A stretch of DNA of 6,044 bases. Source: Lachnospiraceae bacterium (lineage in GTDB: Bacteria; Bacillota_A; Clostridia; Lachnospirales; Lachnospiraceae). Location of the stretch: positions 1-6,044 of the forward strand of contig JAFWXB010000347.1 of the NCBI GenBank assembly GCA_017523185.1. The letters are read 5' to 3'. Under the pieces are notes generated by a model, which saw only the letters and a list, made by a program, of their open reading frames with translations, made no database searches and had not been told where the DNA came from. Positions 1-5,770 of this stretch are shown in pieces; the stretch's first letter is position 1, and each line of letters begins with the position of its first letter. The position numbers and the translations under genes were made by a program.

Positions 1-1167
1 AAATACAATTAAAAGTGCTGCAATCAAAAGAGTATTACTATATTGATGCGATTTTGCCCCTGTAATTCTTTCTGAAATATGGTGATTGATTAATTCTAAA
101 ATAATCATTAAAATACCAAGTACAAATGGCGTCGAAATAATAGTATTGACTTTTCCGGTTAAACGATAATCGCAAACCATCAACATAACTAAAAATACTG
201 CTGTCAATCCAATAATCACACGAACTAACAATACCCATGTTGGCAAAAATACAATACCAAGTATATGTAACGTATAACTACCTACTGCAAATATAATTTG
301 TACACCAAATAAGATTTTATAGTACAACACTACAAACTTTGGTAACACTCCCATTTTTATACGATTATAAAAATATAACATAAAAGTAATTGGTAAAACA
401 TAAAGCGTTGTATATTCAATAGTTGTCTTTATACTTAAATTCGTTCCAACAAATATAATTAAATTATTATTACATAATATCCAAGCACCAATTAAATAAG
501 AAAACATTCCAATTGCCAATGTTGTGATAAAATATGAATGATGTCTTCCTATAAATAAACACACCATCATACAAATCATGCCAAATACAATTAAAAATAA
601 TACCATCGCAAGGTCTGAACTTGCCATTGCCATCTCTTTTTGCATAATAAAATTTCCATCTGCAATAGTAAATGGTTCTATCATTTCAAATGCGTTATTT
701 TCTGTCACAGAATATTCTATACGCAATTCTTTTCCTGTATACTTTTCAGGCAATTCTACAAAATTTGTACCATATCCAACTAATTTTTTCTTTTCATAAA
801 ATTCTCTGCCATATGTATAAATCAATTCATTATCTAAATATACATCTACAATACTATAATAAGAATTTACTTTTAGTATTGGATTTGAAATTAGAGGTTC
901 ATCTTCAAGAATAGTCCTTTTTAAAACAAGTGTATCTTCTTTTCCAAACATCTCAAATATGGTTTCACTTAATGTAATATTTTCAAAAGTTTTTCCATGA
1001 GCAATTGCATTCCATCCATTATCTAATATATAAGTTTCACATTGTACATTATTCTCATCCATTGCTATATGAAGTGGATATATTGTCATAAAAAGAATTA
1101 AAAATGTACATAAAATTCGCCTAACCCTTGAAAATATTTTCTCTTGTTGCTTTTTCATTGTAATCAT
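1..1167 (-). CDS. Membrane sensor with extracellular domain and 7TM region (7TMR-DISM-like), C-terminus outside window
   Basis: An uninterrupted frame gives 389 visible residues and runs off the left edge, so the C-terminal part is missing. Residues 1-17 are basic (KK, RVRR) and are followed by a hydrophobic signal or anchor segment at 18-34. Residues 35-185 look like an extracellular beta-rich domain, with VYLDNELIYTYG at 109-120 and a VELP...GKELRIEY strand pattern at 137-152. Hydrophobic helices follow at about 186-207, 211-231, 250-268, 282-300, 308-330, 341-360 and 378 onward. That makes seven, with the last cut. This layout matches 7TMR-DISM receptors, which in Lachnospiraceae often end in a GGDEF diguanylate cyclase and elsewhere in a histidine kinase or other output domain. 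The output domain cannot be seen, so c-di-GMP synthesis is only a guess. The start is ambiguous. The ATG at 1167 is only 3 nt from a GGGG Shine-Dalgarno (1171-1174), and the in-frame ATG at 1158 is 12 nt away. The gene lies 35 bp downstream of the HD gene and is probably co-transcribed with it. Confidence 0.75.
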   Translation of the reverse strand, partial: MITMKKQQEKIFSRVRRILCTFLILFMTIYPLHIAMDENNVQCETYILDNGWNAIAHGKTFENITLSETIFEMFGKEDTLVLKRTILEDEPLISNPILKVNSYYSIVDVYLDNELIYTYGREFYEKKKLVGYGTNFVELPEKYTGKELRIEYSVTENNAFEMIEPFTIADGNFIMQKEMAMASSDLAMVLFLIVFGMICMMVCLFIGRHHSYFITTLAIGMFSYLIGAWILCNNNLIIFVGTNLSIKTTIEYTTLYVLPITFMLYFYNRIKMGVLPKFVVLYYKILFGVQIIFAVGSYTLHILGIVFLPTWVLLVRVIIGLTAVFLVMLMVCDYRLTGKVNTIISTPFVLGILMIILELINHHISERITGAKSHQYSNTLLIAALLIVF

Positions 1168-1202
1168 TTACCCCTTTTATCAACTCAATTTCATTTGATT
1201 CG

Positions 1203-1859
1203 TTAAAATTCTGTATCTTTTCCAATATGCCCCATTTCTATATTTTTTTCTAATATCTGTTCTTTCGCATACGTCCAAAGAATGTTTGAACCAAGTGGCG
1301 TTCTTTCATTACGTTTTAATATTTTGGACAATACTACACCATGTTCTTCCCATGATTTTCCATTCGAAGCATCATTTAAAAGCATTGGTTGTAAATTATC
1401 CATCACCCTTGCAAAACGTGCTTCTTTTGAAGTCCCTTCTTCAAATTCTTCCCACAATGCAAGCAACTGTTCGCCTTGGTCTTTTGGAAGCAATCCAAAA
1501 ATACGATTTGCAGCAAGTGTTTCTCTTTCATGTTGCGTTTCTTTTGCAACATCATCATATGCATATGTATCTCCGGCATCAATTTCTACAATATCGTGAA
1601 TTAAAAGCATTTTTATTGTTTTTAAAACGTCAATTTCTTCATTTGCATAATCACTTAATAAAAATGTCATAATTGCCATATGCCATGCATGTTCTGCATC
1701 ATTTTCCTTACGCAACTCATCAGTTAAATAATTTTGACGAAAAATCTGCTTTTCCTTATCAATTTCCCTAATAAAATTCATCTGTTGTTCTAAACGTTCT
1801 GTATCAAATGTATTCAAATTTTCATCATTTTTTACAGTTATATTTGATTCTGATTTCAT
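1203..1859 (-). CDS. HD-domain phosphohydrolase, HDDC2/YfbR-like (probable 5'-deoxynucleotidase)
   Basis: This is a 218-aa cytoplasmic protein, close to the roughly 200 aa usual for the family. Numbering below follows the longer 228-aa reading from 1889; subtract 10 for the start chosen here. The HD-domain metal and phosphate residues are all present: R60 ahead of NDAEHAWH (H67), the HD pair H98-D99 in LLIHDIVEID, E102 and D107 in the following helix, and the distal aspartate D164 in FARVMDNLQPML. Relatives such as E. coli YfbR remove the 5' phosphate from deoxynucleoside monophosphates with a divalent metal. That substrate is inferred here, and other small phosphate esters are possible. The ATG at 1859 is preferred because AAGAGAG lies 7 nt upstream, while the ATG pair at 1886-1889 has no Shine-Dalgarno and would add only a charged extension. 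The 174 bp between this start and the trmO stop hold no clear terminator. A TGGTATGTA element in that gap could be an extended -10, but no good -35 matches it. Confidence 0.85.
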   Translation of the reverse strand: MKSESNITVKNDENLNTFDTERLEQQMNFIREIDKEKQIFRQNYLTDELRKENDAEHAWHMAIMTFLLSDYANEEIDVLKTIKMLLIHDIVEIDAGDTYAYDDVAKETQHERETLAANRIFGLLPKDQGEQLLALWEEFEEGTSKEARFARVMDNLQPMLLNDASNGKSWEEHGVVLSKILKRNERTPLGSNILWTYAKEQILEKNIEMGHIGKDTEF

Positions 1860-1866
1860 GGTTAAG

Positions 1867-1873
1867 CTCTCTT
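1867..1873 (-). promoter_or_regulatory. Ribosome binding site that decides the HD gene start
   Basis: AAGAGAG on the minus strand lies 7 nt before the ATG at 1859. The longer candidate start at 1889 is preceded by an AT-only stretch with no purine-rich Shine-Dalgarno. This favours the 218-residue product over the 228-residue one. Confidence 0.5.
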
Positions 1874-2033
1874 TTCTTTCTATCATCATGTTTAAATATA
1901 CTTACTAATACGCCTAAAAAACCTAAGTAATGTTTATACATACCATTTATGGATAACTTATAAATACTTTTACTATAAATTAAAAAATGCTTCAAGGTTA
2001 CTTATTGGTTACTATATTTTTTTGAATATATTT

Positions 2034-2732
2034 TTATTTAATTTTCCTATACTGTATATCGTCTGTTTTTACAACATCTTTTACCACAAGCACTTCATGT
2101 TCTACTATAAAACGAATATCGTATTCTCGAAAACGCATTCCATACACATAATCCGATTTTTTATTATATGCTGCCCTTGGGTCTTGTGCTAACACTTCAA
2201 TCACACTTTTGTGTAATTCTTTTGGTAATTTTTCTAATAATAAAGTTGGAAAATTCACTTGTATTTTATCATGTTTATGCAATTCTGCAAAGCTCCCTTT
2301 TGCATCAAAATGACAATCGGTATAAGGAAGATATGGTTTAATATCGTAAATAGGTGTATTATCTAAAAGGTCAGCTCCTGAAATAACAAGAATCGGTCCA
2401 TCATTTTCATCAAAACGTATTTCTTCCAAACGTACAGAAGACAATCCAATCGAATTAGGTCGATAAGGTGCTCTTGTTGCAAATACACCTTTTTTTGCTT
2501 TTCCACCAAGTCTTGGTGGTGTTACCGTTAATGCATAATGTTCTTTTTTTGCTTTTGAAAATTCCCAAATAAGCCAAATATGAGAAAATTCTTCCAATCC
2601 TCGTATGGCATCTCTATTACGAAACTCTGGTTCAAATATAATTTCTGCTCGAAGTGATGGTACAAGACCACTTTGTCTTGGTATTCCGAATTTATCAGGA
2701 AATTCCGTATGAATTTTCGCAATGGTAATCAT
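2034..2732 (-). CDS. trmO: tRNA (N6-threonylcarbamoyladenosine(37)-N6)-methyltransferase TrmO (TsaA/YaeB family)
   Basis: This is a complete 232-aa protein of typical length for the family. TrmO uses S-adenosylmethionine to methylate t6A at position 37 of threonine tRNA (GGU anticodon), giving m6t6A next to the anticodon. Residues 1-140 form the TsaA beta-barrel domain. It opens with a TIAKIHTEFPDKFGIPRQ segment at 3-20, followed by FSHIWLIWEF at 49-58, PPRLGG at 72-77, and the hallmark ATRAPYRPNSIGLS at 85-98. ISGADLLDNTPIYDIKPYLPYTD at 117-139 completes the conserved core. Residues 145-232 are the smaller C-terminal domain, with the usual DPRAAY at 184-189 and YGMRF at 197-201. The start is secure: GGGGG at 2740-2744 lies 7 nt from the ATG, and the N-terminus begins where family members begin. 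The nearest upstream gene is 492 bp away across a palindrome-rich gap, so trmO probably has its own promoter, and it may continue into the HD gene downstream. No key residue appears to be missing. Confidence 0.93.
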   Translation of the reverse strand: MITIAKIHTEFPDKFGIPRQSGLVPSLRAEIIFEPEFRNRDAIRGLEEFSHIWLIWEFSKAKKEHYALTVTPPRLGGKAKKGVFATRAPYRPNSIGLSSVRLEEIRFDENDGPILVISGADLLDNTPIYDIKPYLPYTDCHFDAKGSFAELHKHDKIQVNFPTLLLEKLPKELHKSVIEVLAQDPRAAYNKKSDYVYGMRFREYDIRFIVEHEVLVVKDVVKTDDIQYRKIK

Positions 2733-2799
2733 TATATTTCCCCCTTTTTTCTATTTTATAATCAAACAAATATTCTCCATAATATCCATTACATTTAAT

Positions 2800-2935
2800 T
2801 TAACGTGAGTTCGATAAATTGCTAAAAATATATAGAAAATATGGATTTGATTATCAAAATATAACTTTTATACTATATTTCTATAATTTTATATGCCATT
2901 TTCATAAAGTATTTTAATTATCGAACTCACGTTAA
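2800..2935. repeat. MITE-like element with perfect 18-bp terminal inverted repeats
   Basis: TTAACGTGAGTTCGATAA at 2800-2817 is repeated exactly in inverted orientation as TTATCGAACTCACGTTAA at 2918-2935. The 100 bp between them is very AT-rich and contains smaller palindromes, for example TTTGAT-T-ATCAAA at 2846-2858. No frame codes for a transposase. The identity stops abruptly at both the outer and inner edges of the arms. Each outer end carries TTAA (and TA), which could be a target duplication or part of the repeat itself. Size, perfect ends and lack of coding fit a non-autonomous miniature element. A structured leader RNA or a two-sided protein-binding site would also show such arms. The inverted repeat itself is certain; the mobile-element reading is inference from one copy. 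Confidence 0.65.
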
Positions 2936-2960
2936 TTTACTTTGTCTGATTTTGTAATTT

Positions 2961-2969
2961 ATTATAACA
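2961..2969 (-). promoter_or_regulatory. Candidate extended -10 promoter pointing to trmO
   Basis: On the minus strand the sequence reads TGTTATAAT, a perfect extended -10 (TG-N-TATAAT). The -35 region is poor; the best match is ACGACA with a long 19-bp spacer. If active, the transcript would begin near 2954 and carry the whole 136-bp inverted-repeat element in a trmO leader of about 220 nt. In DNA this AT-rich such a match can arise by chance. Confidence 0.35.
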
Positions 2970-2979
2970 TAAAATAAGA

Positions 2980-3076
2980 AAGAGTTGTCGTATAAAACAA
3001 ATTTTATACAAACTATACGTCATTTTTTTATATAAAACTTATAGTTTGTCATCATTTATTTCATACAACAACTCTT
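2980..3076. repeat. Nested palindromic element, 97 bp
   Basis: The outer arms are AAGAGTTGTCGTAT (2980-2993) and ATACAACAACTCTT (3063-3076), complementary at 13 of 14 positions. The inner arms are ACAAACTATA (3008-3017) and TATAGTTTGT (3040-3049), a perfect 10 bp. A third hairpin, GTATAAAA-CAAA-TTTTATAC (2990-3009), shares bases with the left outer arm and the left inner arm, so the foldings compete. The single outer mismatch is C-A in a plus-strand RNA but a G-U wobble in a minus-strand RNA, which hints that the minus strand is the structured transcript. A T-rich run (TCTTATTTTA) follows the stem on the minus strand. The element could therefore also end transcription from the AI-2E gene. It may equally be a second miniature repeat element. 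Confidence 0.6.
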
Positions 3077-3224
3077 AACCTTCTTATGTACATTTACTCT
3101 CAAATATCCTCTAAAACATATAAGACAAATGTATTTCCATAAGACTTTTATTTTTGCTTCTTATATTTATTCATACACTATTTTCCAATAATTACTTCTA
3201 AATTTCGTCCATATTAATATCTTA

Positions 3225-4442
3225 CTATTTTTTATCTGAATTTTCGGTCTTTTGGTCTATTGCAGAAACATCTTTTGGTTTTTCCAGAGAACTTGTAACA
3301 AGAACTTGATTCACACCAATATTTCGTTTTTCTACATCTTCTTTTAATAAACGATATCCTGCTGCAAATAATGGAACTGCAACTAACATTCCACCAACAC
3401 CTAAAATTCCACCACCTACGGTAATCGCTGTTAATACCCAAATTCCAGGAAGTCCAATAGACTGTCCTACCACACGTGGATAAATCAAATTACCTTCTAA
3501 TTGTTGTAATACAAGAATAAACACTAAAAATGGAATTGCTTTCATTGGGGAAGTCATCATAATCATAACAACACCTACACCGGCACCAATATAAGCACCT
3601 GCAATTGGAATTAAAGCAGTAAATCCAATAAATACACCAATCATAACAGCATATGGGAACTTCAATAAACTCATACCAAGTATACAAAGTGAGCCTAATA
3701 CAACAGCTTCAATACATTGTCCTACAATAAATTTATGAAAACTCTCATTTAAAACACTTATAACATACAAAAATCTTTCTGCCACATTTGGAAAATAAGT
3801 GCGAATCAATGTCTTGCTCTGCTGTCCTAATTTTTCTTTATCAGCTAAAACATAAATTGAAAAAATTAACCCAATTACGACATTCATAAGTACGGAAAAA
3901 ATACCTGAAACTACAGACACAAGTGAATCAACAGCTCCACCTACCCCACTTACTACTGTTTCAAGTACCTGTTCTATCTGCTTTGAAATACTTGTAATAT
4001 CAAGCTCTGTTTGTCCACCTGTTAAAAATGGTAAATATTCCAAAACTTGTTCTTCTCCAATAAATTTTACTACCATTTCTACTGCACCGGGAATTAAGCG
4101 AATAAATGATGCAATACAATTTAATAATTCCGGAAGAATTAAATTCACAATTAAAAATACAATTCCACACAAACTTAAAAACGCAACTATCAGACATACA
4201 GGACGTTTCATTTTTTGTCCTGATGGATTTGGTATGATTTTTACATACCACTTTTCATAACAACTCATAAGAATATTTACAACATATGCAATTACGCATC
4301 CAATGAAAAGTGGCATACTTGCACTAATACCTAATTTTACAAATGATTCCACCTTTTCCCAATAGCGAATCATAAGATATAAAATAAATAATACACCAAC
4401 AATCCCTATCCATTTTTTTGCATTTTGCCTTACTTCTTTCAT
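3225..4442 (-). CDS. AI-2E family transporter (YtvI/PerM/TqsA superfamily membrane protein)
   Basis: This is a complete 405-aa polytopic membrane protein, slightly longer than the usual 340-380 aa. Hydrophobic segments lie at about 11-26, 42-60, 81-104, 182-200, 243-262, 264-296, 301-317 and 331-364, with a long amphipathic region at 105-180 between the third and fourth. Family signatures are the GLIFSIYVLADKE block at 191-203, FHKFIVGQCIEAVVLG at 235-250, and the C-terminal set ALIPIAGAYIGA (276-287), QQLEGNLIYPRVVGQSIGLP (313-332) and GGILGVGGMLVAVPL (344-358). Members were named for exporting autoinducer-2 (E. coli TqsA), but others act as ion antiporters or have no known substrate, so quorum sensing should not be assumed. 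The hydrophilic tail at 365-405 is rich in K, E and D and is probably cytoplasmic. The start is secure: AGGAGG at 4447-4452 lies 4 nt before the ATG. The intrinsic terminator upstream makes it a separate transcription unit. No strong promoter stands out in 4443-4547. Confidence 0.9.
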   Translation of the reverse strand: MKEVRQNAKKWIGIVGVLFILYLMIRYWEKVESFVKLGISASMPLFIGCVIAYVVNILMSCYEKWYVKIIPNPSGQKMKRPVCLIVAFLSLCGIVFLIVNLILPELLNCIASFIRLIPGAVEMVVKFIGEEQVLEYLPFLTGGQTELDITSISKQIEQVLETVVSGVGGAVDSLVSVVSGIFSVLMNVVIGLIFSIYVLADKEKLGQQSKTLIRTYFPNVAERFLYVISVLNESFHKFIVGQCIEAVVLGSLCILGMSLLKFPYAVMIGVFIGFTALIPIAGAYIGAGVGVVMIMMTSPMKAIPFLVFILVLQQLEGNLIYPRVVGQSIGLPGIWVLTAITVGGGILGVGGMLVAVPLFAAGYRLLKEDVEKRNIGVNQVLVTSSLEKPKDVSAIDQKTENSDKK

Positions 4443-4493
4443 ATTTCCTCCTAACTTTTATTTAATGCAAGTTTATATTAGTCCTTTTTTTAC

Positions 4494-4516
4494 TATAAGA
4501 AAAGGGATTTCCTATA
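4494..4516 (-). other. Possible small hairpin upstream of the AI-2E gene
   Basis: In the minus sense the sequence reads TATAGGAAA-TCCCT-TTTCTTATA, a 9-bp stem with one G-U pair and a 5-nt loop. It lies about 50 nt before the AI-2E start codon. No U-run follows it, so it is not a terminator. It may be a leader hairpin if transcription starts upstream of it, or it may be chance in AT-rich DNA. Confidence 0.25.
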
Positions 4517-4547
4517 ATTTCACAAAAAATTTAGAAAGTTTAGAAAT

Positions 4548-4587
4548 AAAAAATAGAGTAAATAATATTTTCTATTATCTACTCTAT
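4548..4587 (-). terminator. Rho-independent terminator of the HAD gene
   Basis: In the minus sense, ATAGAGTAGATAATA pairs with TATTATTTACTCTAT across a GAAAA loop. This gives a 15-bp stem with one G-U wobble, followed directly by a U-rich run (TTTTTATTTC). On the plus strand the same position is an A-C mismatch and no good U-run follows, so it works in the minus direction. It starts 62 bp past the HAD stop codon and ends that transcript before the AI-2E gene. The stem is AT-rich, so termination may be incomplete. Confidence 0.8.
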
Positions 4588-4649
4588 AATTATCTTTTAT
4601 GATTATTCTAAAATCATTCTCTTTTTATATTACTACATTCATTTTCTAT

Positions 4650-5486
4650 TTACACACCAAGATTTTCATTAAATTCTTTGTTCAAACTTTCCTGATATGC
4701 TTCATCAAATGTACCATCTAATAATTTTGGAAATGCTTCATTTAAAAGTCTTGCCCAACTTTCGCCTTCTTTTCCTACTAAAATCGGATAATACCATACA
4801 CCATTTTCTTCTGCTGCTTTTTTATCTCCAGGAGCATCGCCTACCATAATGATTTTCTTAACATCATATCCTTTTCTTACCATCTGACTGATACAATATG
4901 ATTTAGAACCGGCTTCCTGACAAAGAAGTACACGACAATCTTCTTTTAATCCATGTTTTGTCCATTCTGCTTCTACAGCTTCTGCATTTGCAGAAGAAAC
5001 AGACGCAAGGTCAGCTTGCAAACACATCTTGTCCATAGCTTCTTTTACATTGTCAAATGGTTTATCGTTTTCCGGAAGATTATAAATTGCACGATTAGTA
5101 CGAACACTCCAAACTAACGCTTTTTCAATACATTCACTATTACTTTTCTGTGCATAAGATAAAAGTGCAGGATTTGATAATTCTTTTGCTTCTTTTGTCC
5201 ATGTTACAAATTCTTCTAAACCTTCAAATTTGCAACCTCTGTTTTCCATTTCCTGTAAAGTAAGTGCAAGTGCTTTAAAACGATTGGTTCCTCTTGTAAC
5301 AGAATATAAATTTACATCTAACCACAATTTCATACATTCTTCAAAACGGTCTTCCAAACCATATGTGTAAATCCATTGTGGACCAAAACATTCTCTATGT
5401 TTTACTTCCATTGTGTCCATTGCACAACCATCACTATCAATACATATCATAAATTCACTTTGTTTAATAAAATCAAAATAACCCAT
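4650..5486 (-). CDS. HAD-superfamily hydrolase (phosphatase), substrate unknown
   Basis: This is a complete 278-aa cytoplasmic protein with the four HAD motifs in order. Motif I is ICIDSDGCAMDTM at 14-26, with D17 as the likely nucleophile and D19 as the acid/base; a cysteine stands where DxDGT proteins have threonine. Motif II is SVSSAN at 162-167, motif III is probably K195 in GSKSY, and motif IV is MVGDAPGDKKAA at 214-225, with D217 and D221 as Mg2+ ligands. Residues 28-150 form a large helical insertion after motif I, typical of a C1 cap that selects the substrate. It contains KHRECFGPQW at 29-38 and W, R and N residues that could line the pocket. Such enzymes usually hydrolyse small phosphate monoesters, often sugar phosphates; the true substrate cannot be read from the sequence. 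The start is preceded by GGGAGG at 5496-5501 with 9-nt spacing. A nearer ATG at 5494 is out of frame. The divergent GntR gene suggests, but does not prove, local regulation. Confidence 0.85.
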   Translation of the reverse strand: MGYFDFIKQSEFMICIDSDGCAMDTMEVKHRECFGPQWIYTYGLEDRFEECMKLWLDVNLYSVTRGTNRFKALALTLQEMENRGCKFEGLEEFVTWTKEAKELSNPALLSYAQKSNSECIEKALVWSVRTNRAIYNLPENDKPFDNVKEAMDKMCLQADLASVSSANAEAVEAEWTKHGLKEDCRVLLCQEAGSKSYCISQMVRKGYDVKKIIMVGDAPGDKKAAEENGVWYYPILVGKEGESWARLLNEAFPKLLDGTFDEAYQESLNKEFNENLGV

Positions 5487-5509
5487 AAAACCATGCCTCC
5501 CTTTTTTGT

Positions 5510-5542
5510 ATGTTATAAAATCCTCTTTTCTGTTTATAACAT
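5510..5542. promoter_or_regulatory. Perfect 10-bp inverted repeat just downstream of the HAD transcription start (operator or leader hairpin)
   Basis: ATGTTATAAA (5510-5519) and TTTATAACAT (5533-5542) are exact inverted copies separated by 13 bp, with centres 23 bp apart, about two helical turns. The predicted HAD start point is near 5545, so the repeat spans the first bases of the leader. A repressor bound here would block initiation or early elongation, and the adjacent GntR protein is the obvious candidate. The RNA could instead fold into a 5' hairpin ahead of the ribosome binding site. The repeat is directly visible; its role is inference. Confidence 0.5.
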
Positions 5543-5551
5543 TCTTTCTTT

Positions 5552-5581
5552 ATTCTAACACTTGATTTATATATATTTCAA
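5552..5581 (-). promoter_or_regulatory. Promoter of the HAD gene
   Basis: In the minus sense the -35 is TTGAAA (5576-5581), the spacer is 18 bp, and the -10 is TAGAAT (5552-5557) with an upstream TG giving an extended -10 (TG-T-TAGAAT). The start point would be near 5545, leaving a leader of about 58 nt before the ATG at 5486. It matches the vegetative sigma-A consensus at 4 of 6 or better in each box. Confidence 0.6.
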
Positions 5582-5699
5582 CCTTTTTTACCAAATAAAA
5601 AATATGAAATTATATATGCTAAAAGTAGTTTACTTCATTTTTCACGAAATAGCTACCTTTTACTTAGATTAAATTGCACTTTTCGCAAAACATACCTCA

Positions 5700-5727
5700 T
5701 TGACATAAATAAGGAAATGATTATAAT
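5700..5727 (+). promoter_or_regulatory. Consensus promoter of the GntR gene
   Basis: TTGACA (5700-5705) and TATAAT (5722-5727) both match the vegetative consensus exactly, with a 16-bp spacer. Transcription would start near 5734, about 36 nt before the GntR start codon. A promoter this strong on a regulator suggests it is limited by repression, possibly by its own product, although no clear operator palindrome overlaps it. Confidence 0.8.
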
Positions 5728-5770
5728 AGGAAAGAGAATTGAAATTCTAATGAAAAGGATATAAATAATT

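Larger units (their letters stand above)
2733..3224. other. 492-bp non-coding gap with two palindromic elements
   Basis: No credible coding frame lies here on either strand. The gap holds the trmO ribosome binding site (2740-2744), a 136-bp element with perfect terminal inverted repeats (2800-2935), a candidate promoter (2961-2969) and a nested palindrome (2980-3076). The remaining part, 3077-3224, follows the AI-2E stop codon. It is AT-rich and shows only weak 5-6 bp inverted repeats such as ATAAGA...TCTTAT near 3139-3165, with no convincing intrinsic terminator. Confidence 0.7.

Noticed and set aside
38..238. A 66-codon minus-strand frame that could suggest a frameshift in the sensor gene
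   Set aside because: The sensor frame itself is open from 1167 to position 1 without a break, so this is only an out-of-frame shadow.
578..914. Plus-strand open frames across the sensor gene
   Set aside because: They are antisense shadows in AT-rich DNA, and the minus-strand frame encodes a coherent extracellular domain and 7TM protein.
1282..1672. Two overlapping plus-strand open frames of 105 and 128 codons
   Set aside because: They lie antisense inside the HD gene, whose own frame carries every catalytic motif of its family. They have no ribosome binding site and no recognisable protein features.
1993..2012. Short direct repeat GGTTACT...GGTTACT between trmO and the HD gene
   Set aside because: It is a single pair of 7-mers with no further structure, not enough to call an operator or repeat array.
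2733..3224. Riboswitch, tRNA or CRISPR array in the large gap
   Set aside because: There are no regularly spaced direct repeats, no tRNA-like cloverleaf with CCA or TTC-loop features, and no recognisable riboswitch core; the structure present is inverted repeats only.
3225..4442. Reading the AI-2E protein as evidence of AI-2 quorum sensing
   Set aside because: The family name covers transporters with various or unknown substrates, and no luxS or lsr-type gene is nearby.
5629..5665. TTTACTT repeated 30 bp apart in the divergent intergenic region
   Set aside because: A 7-mer this AT-rich recurs easily by chance here, and it does not overlap either promoter.
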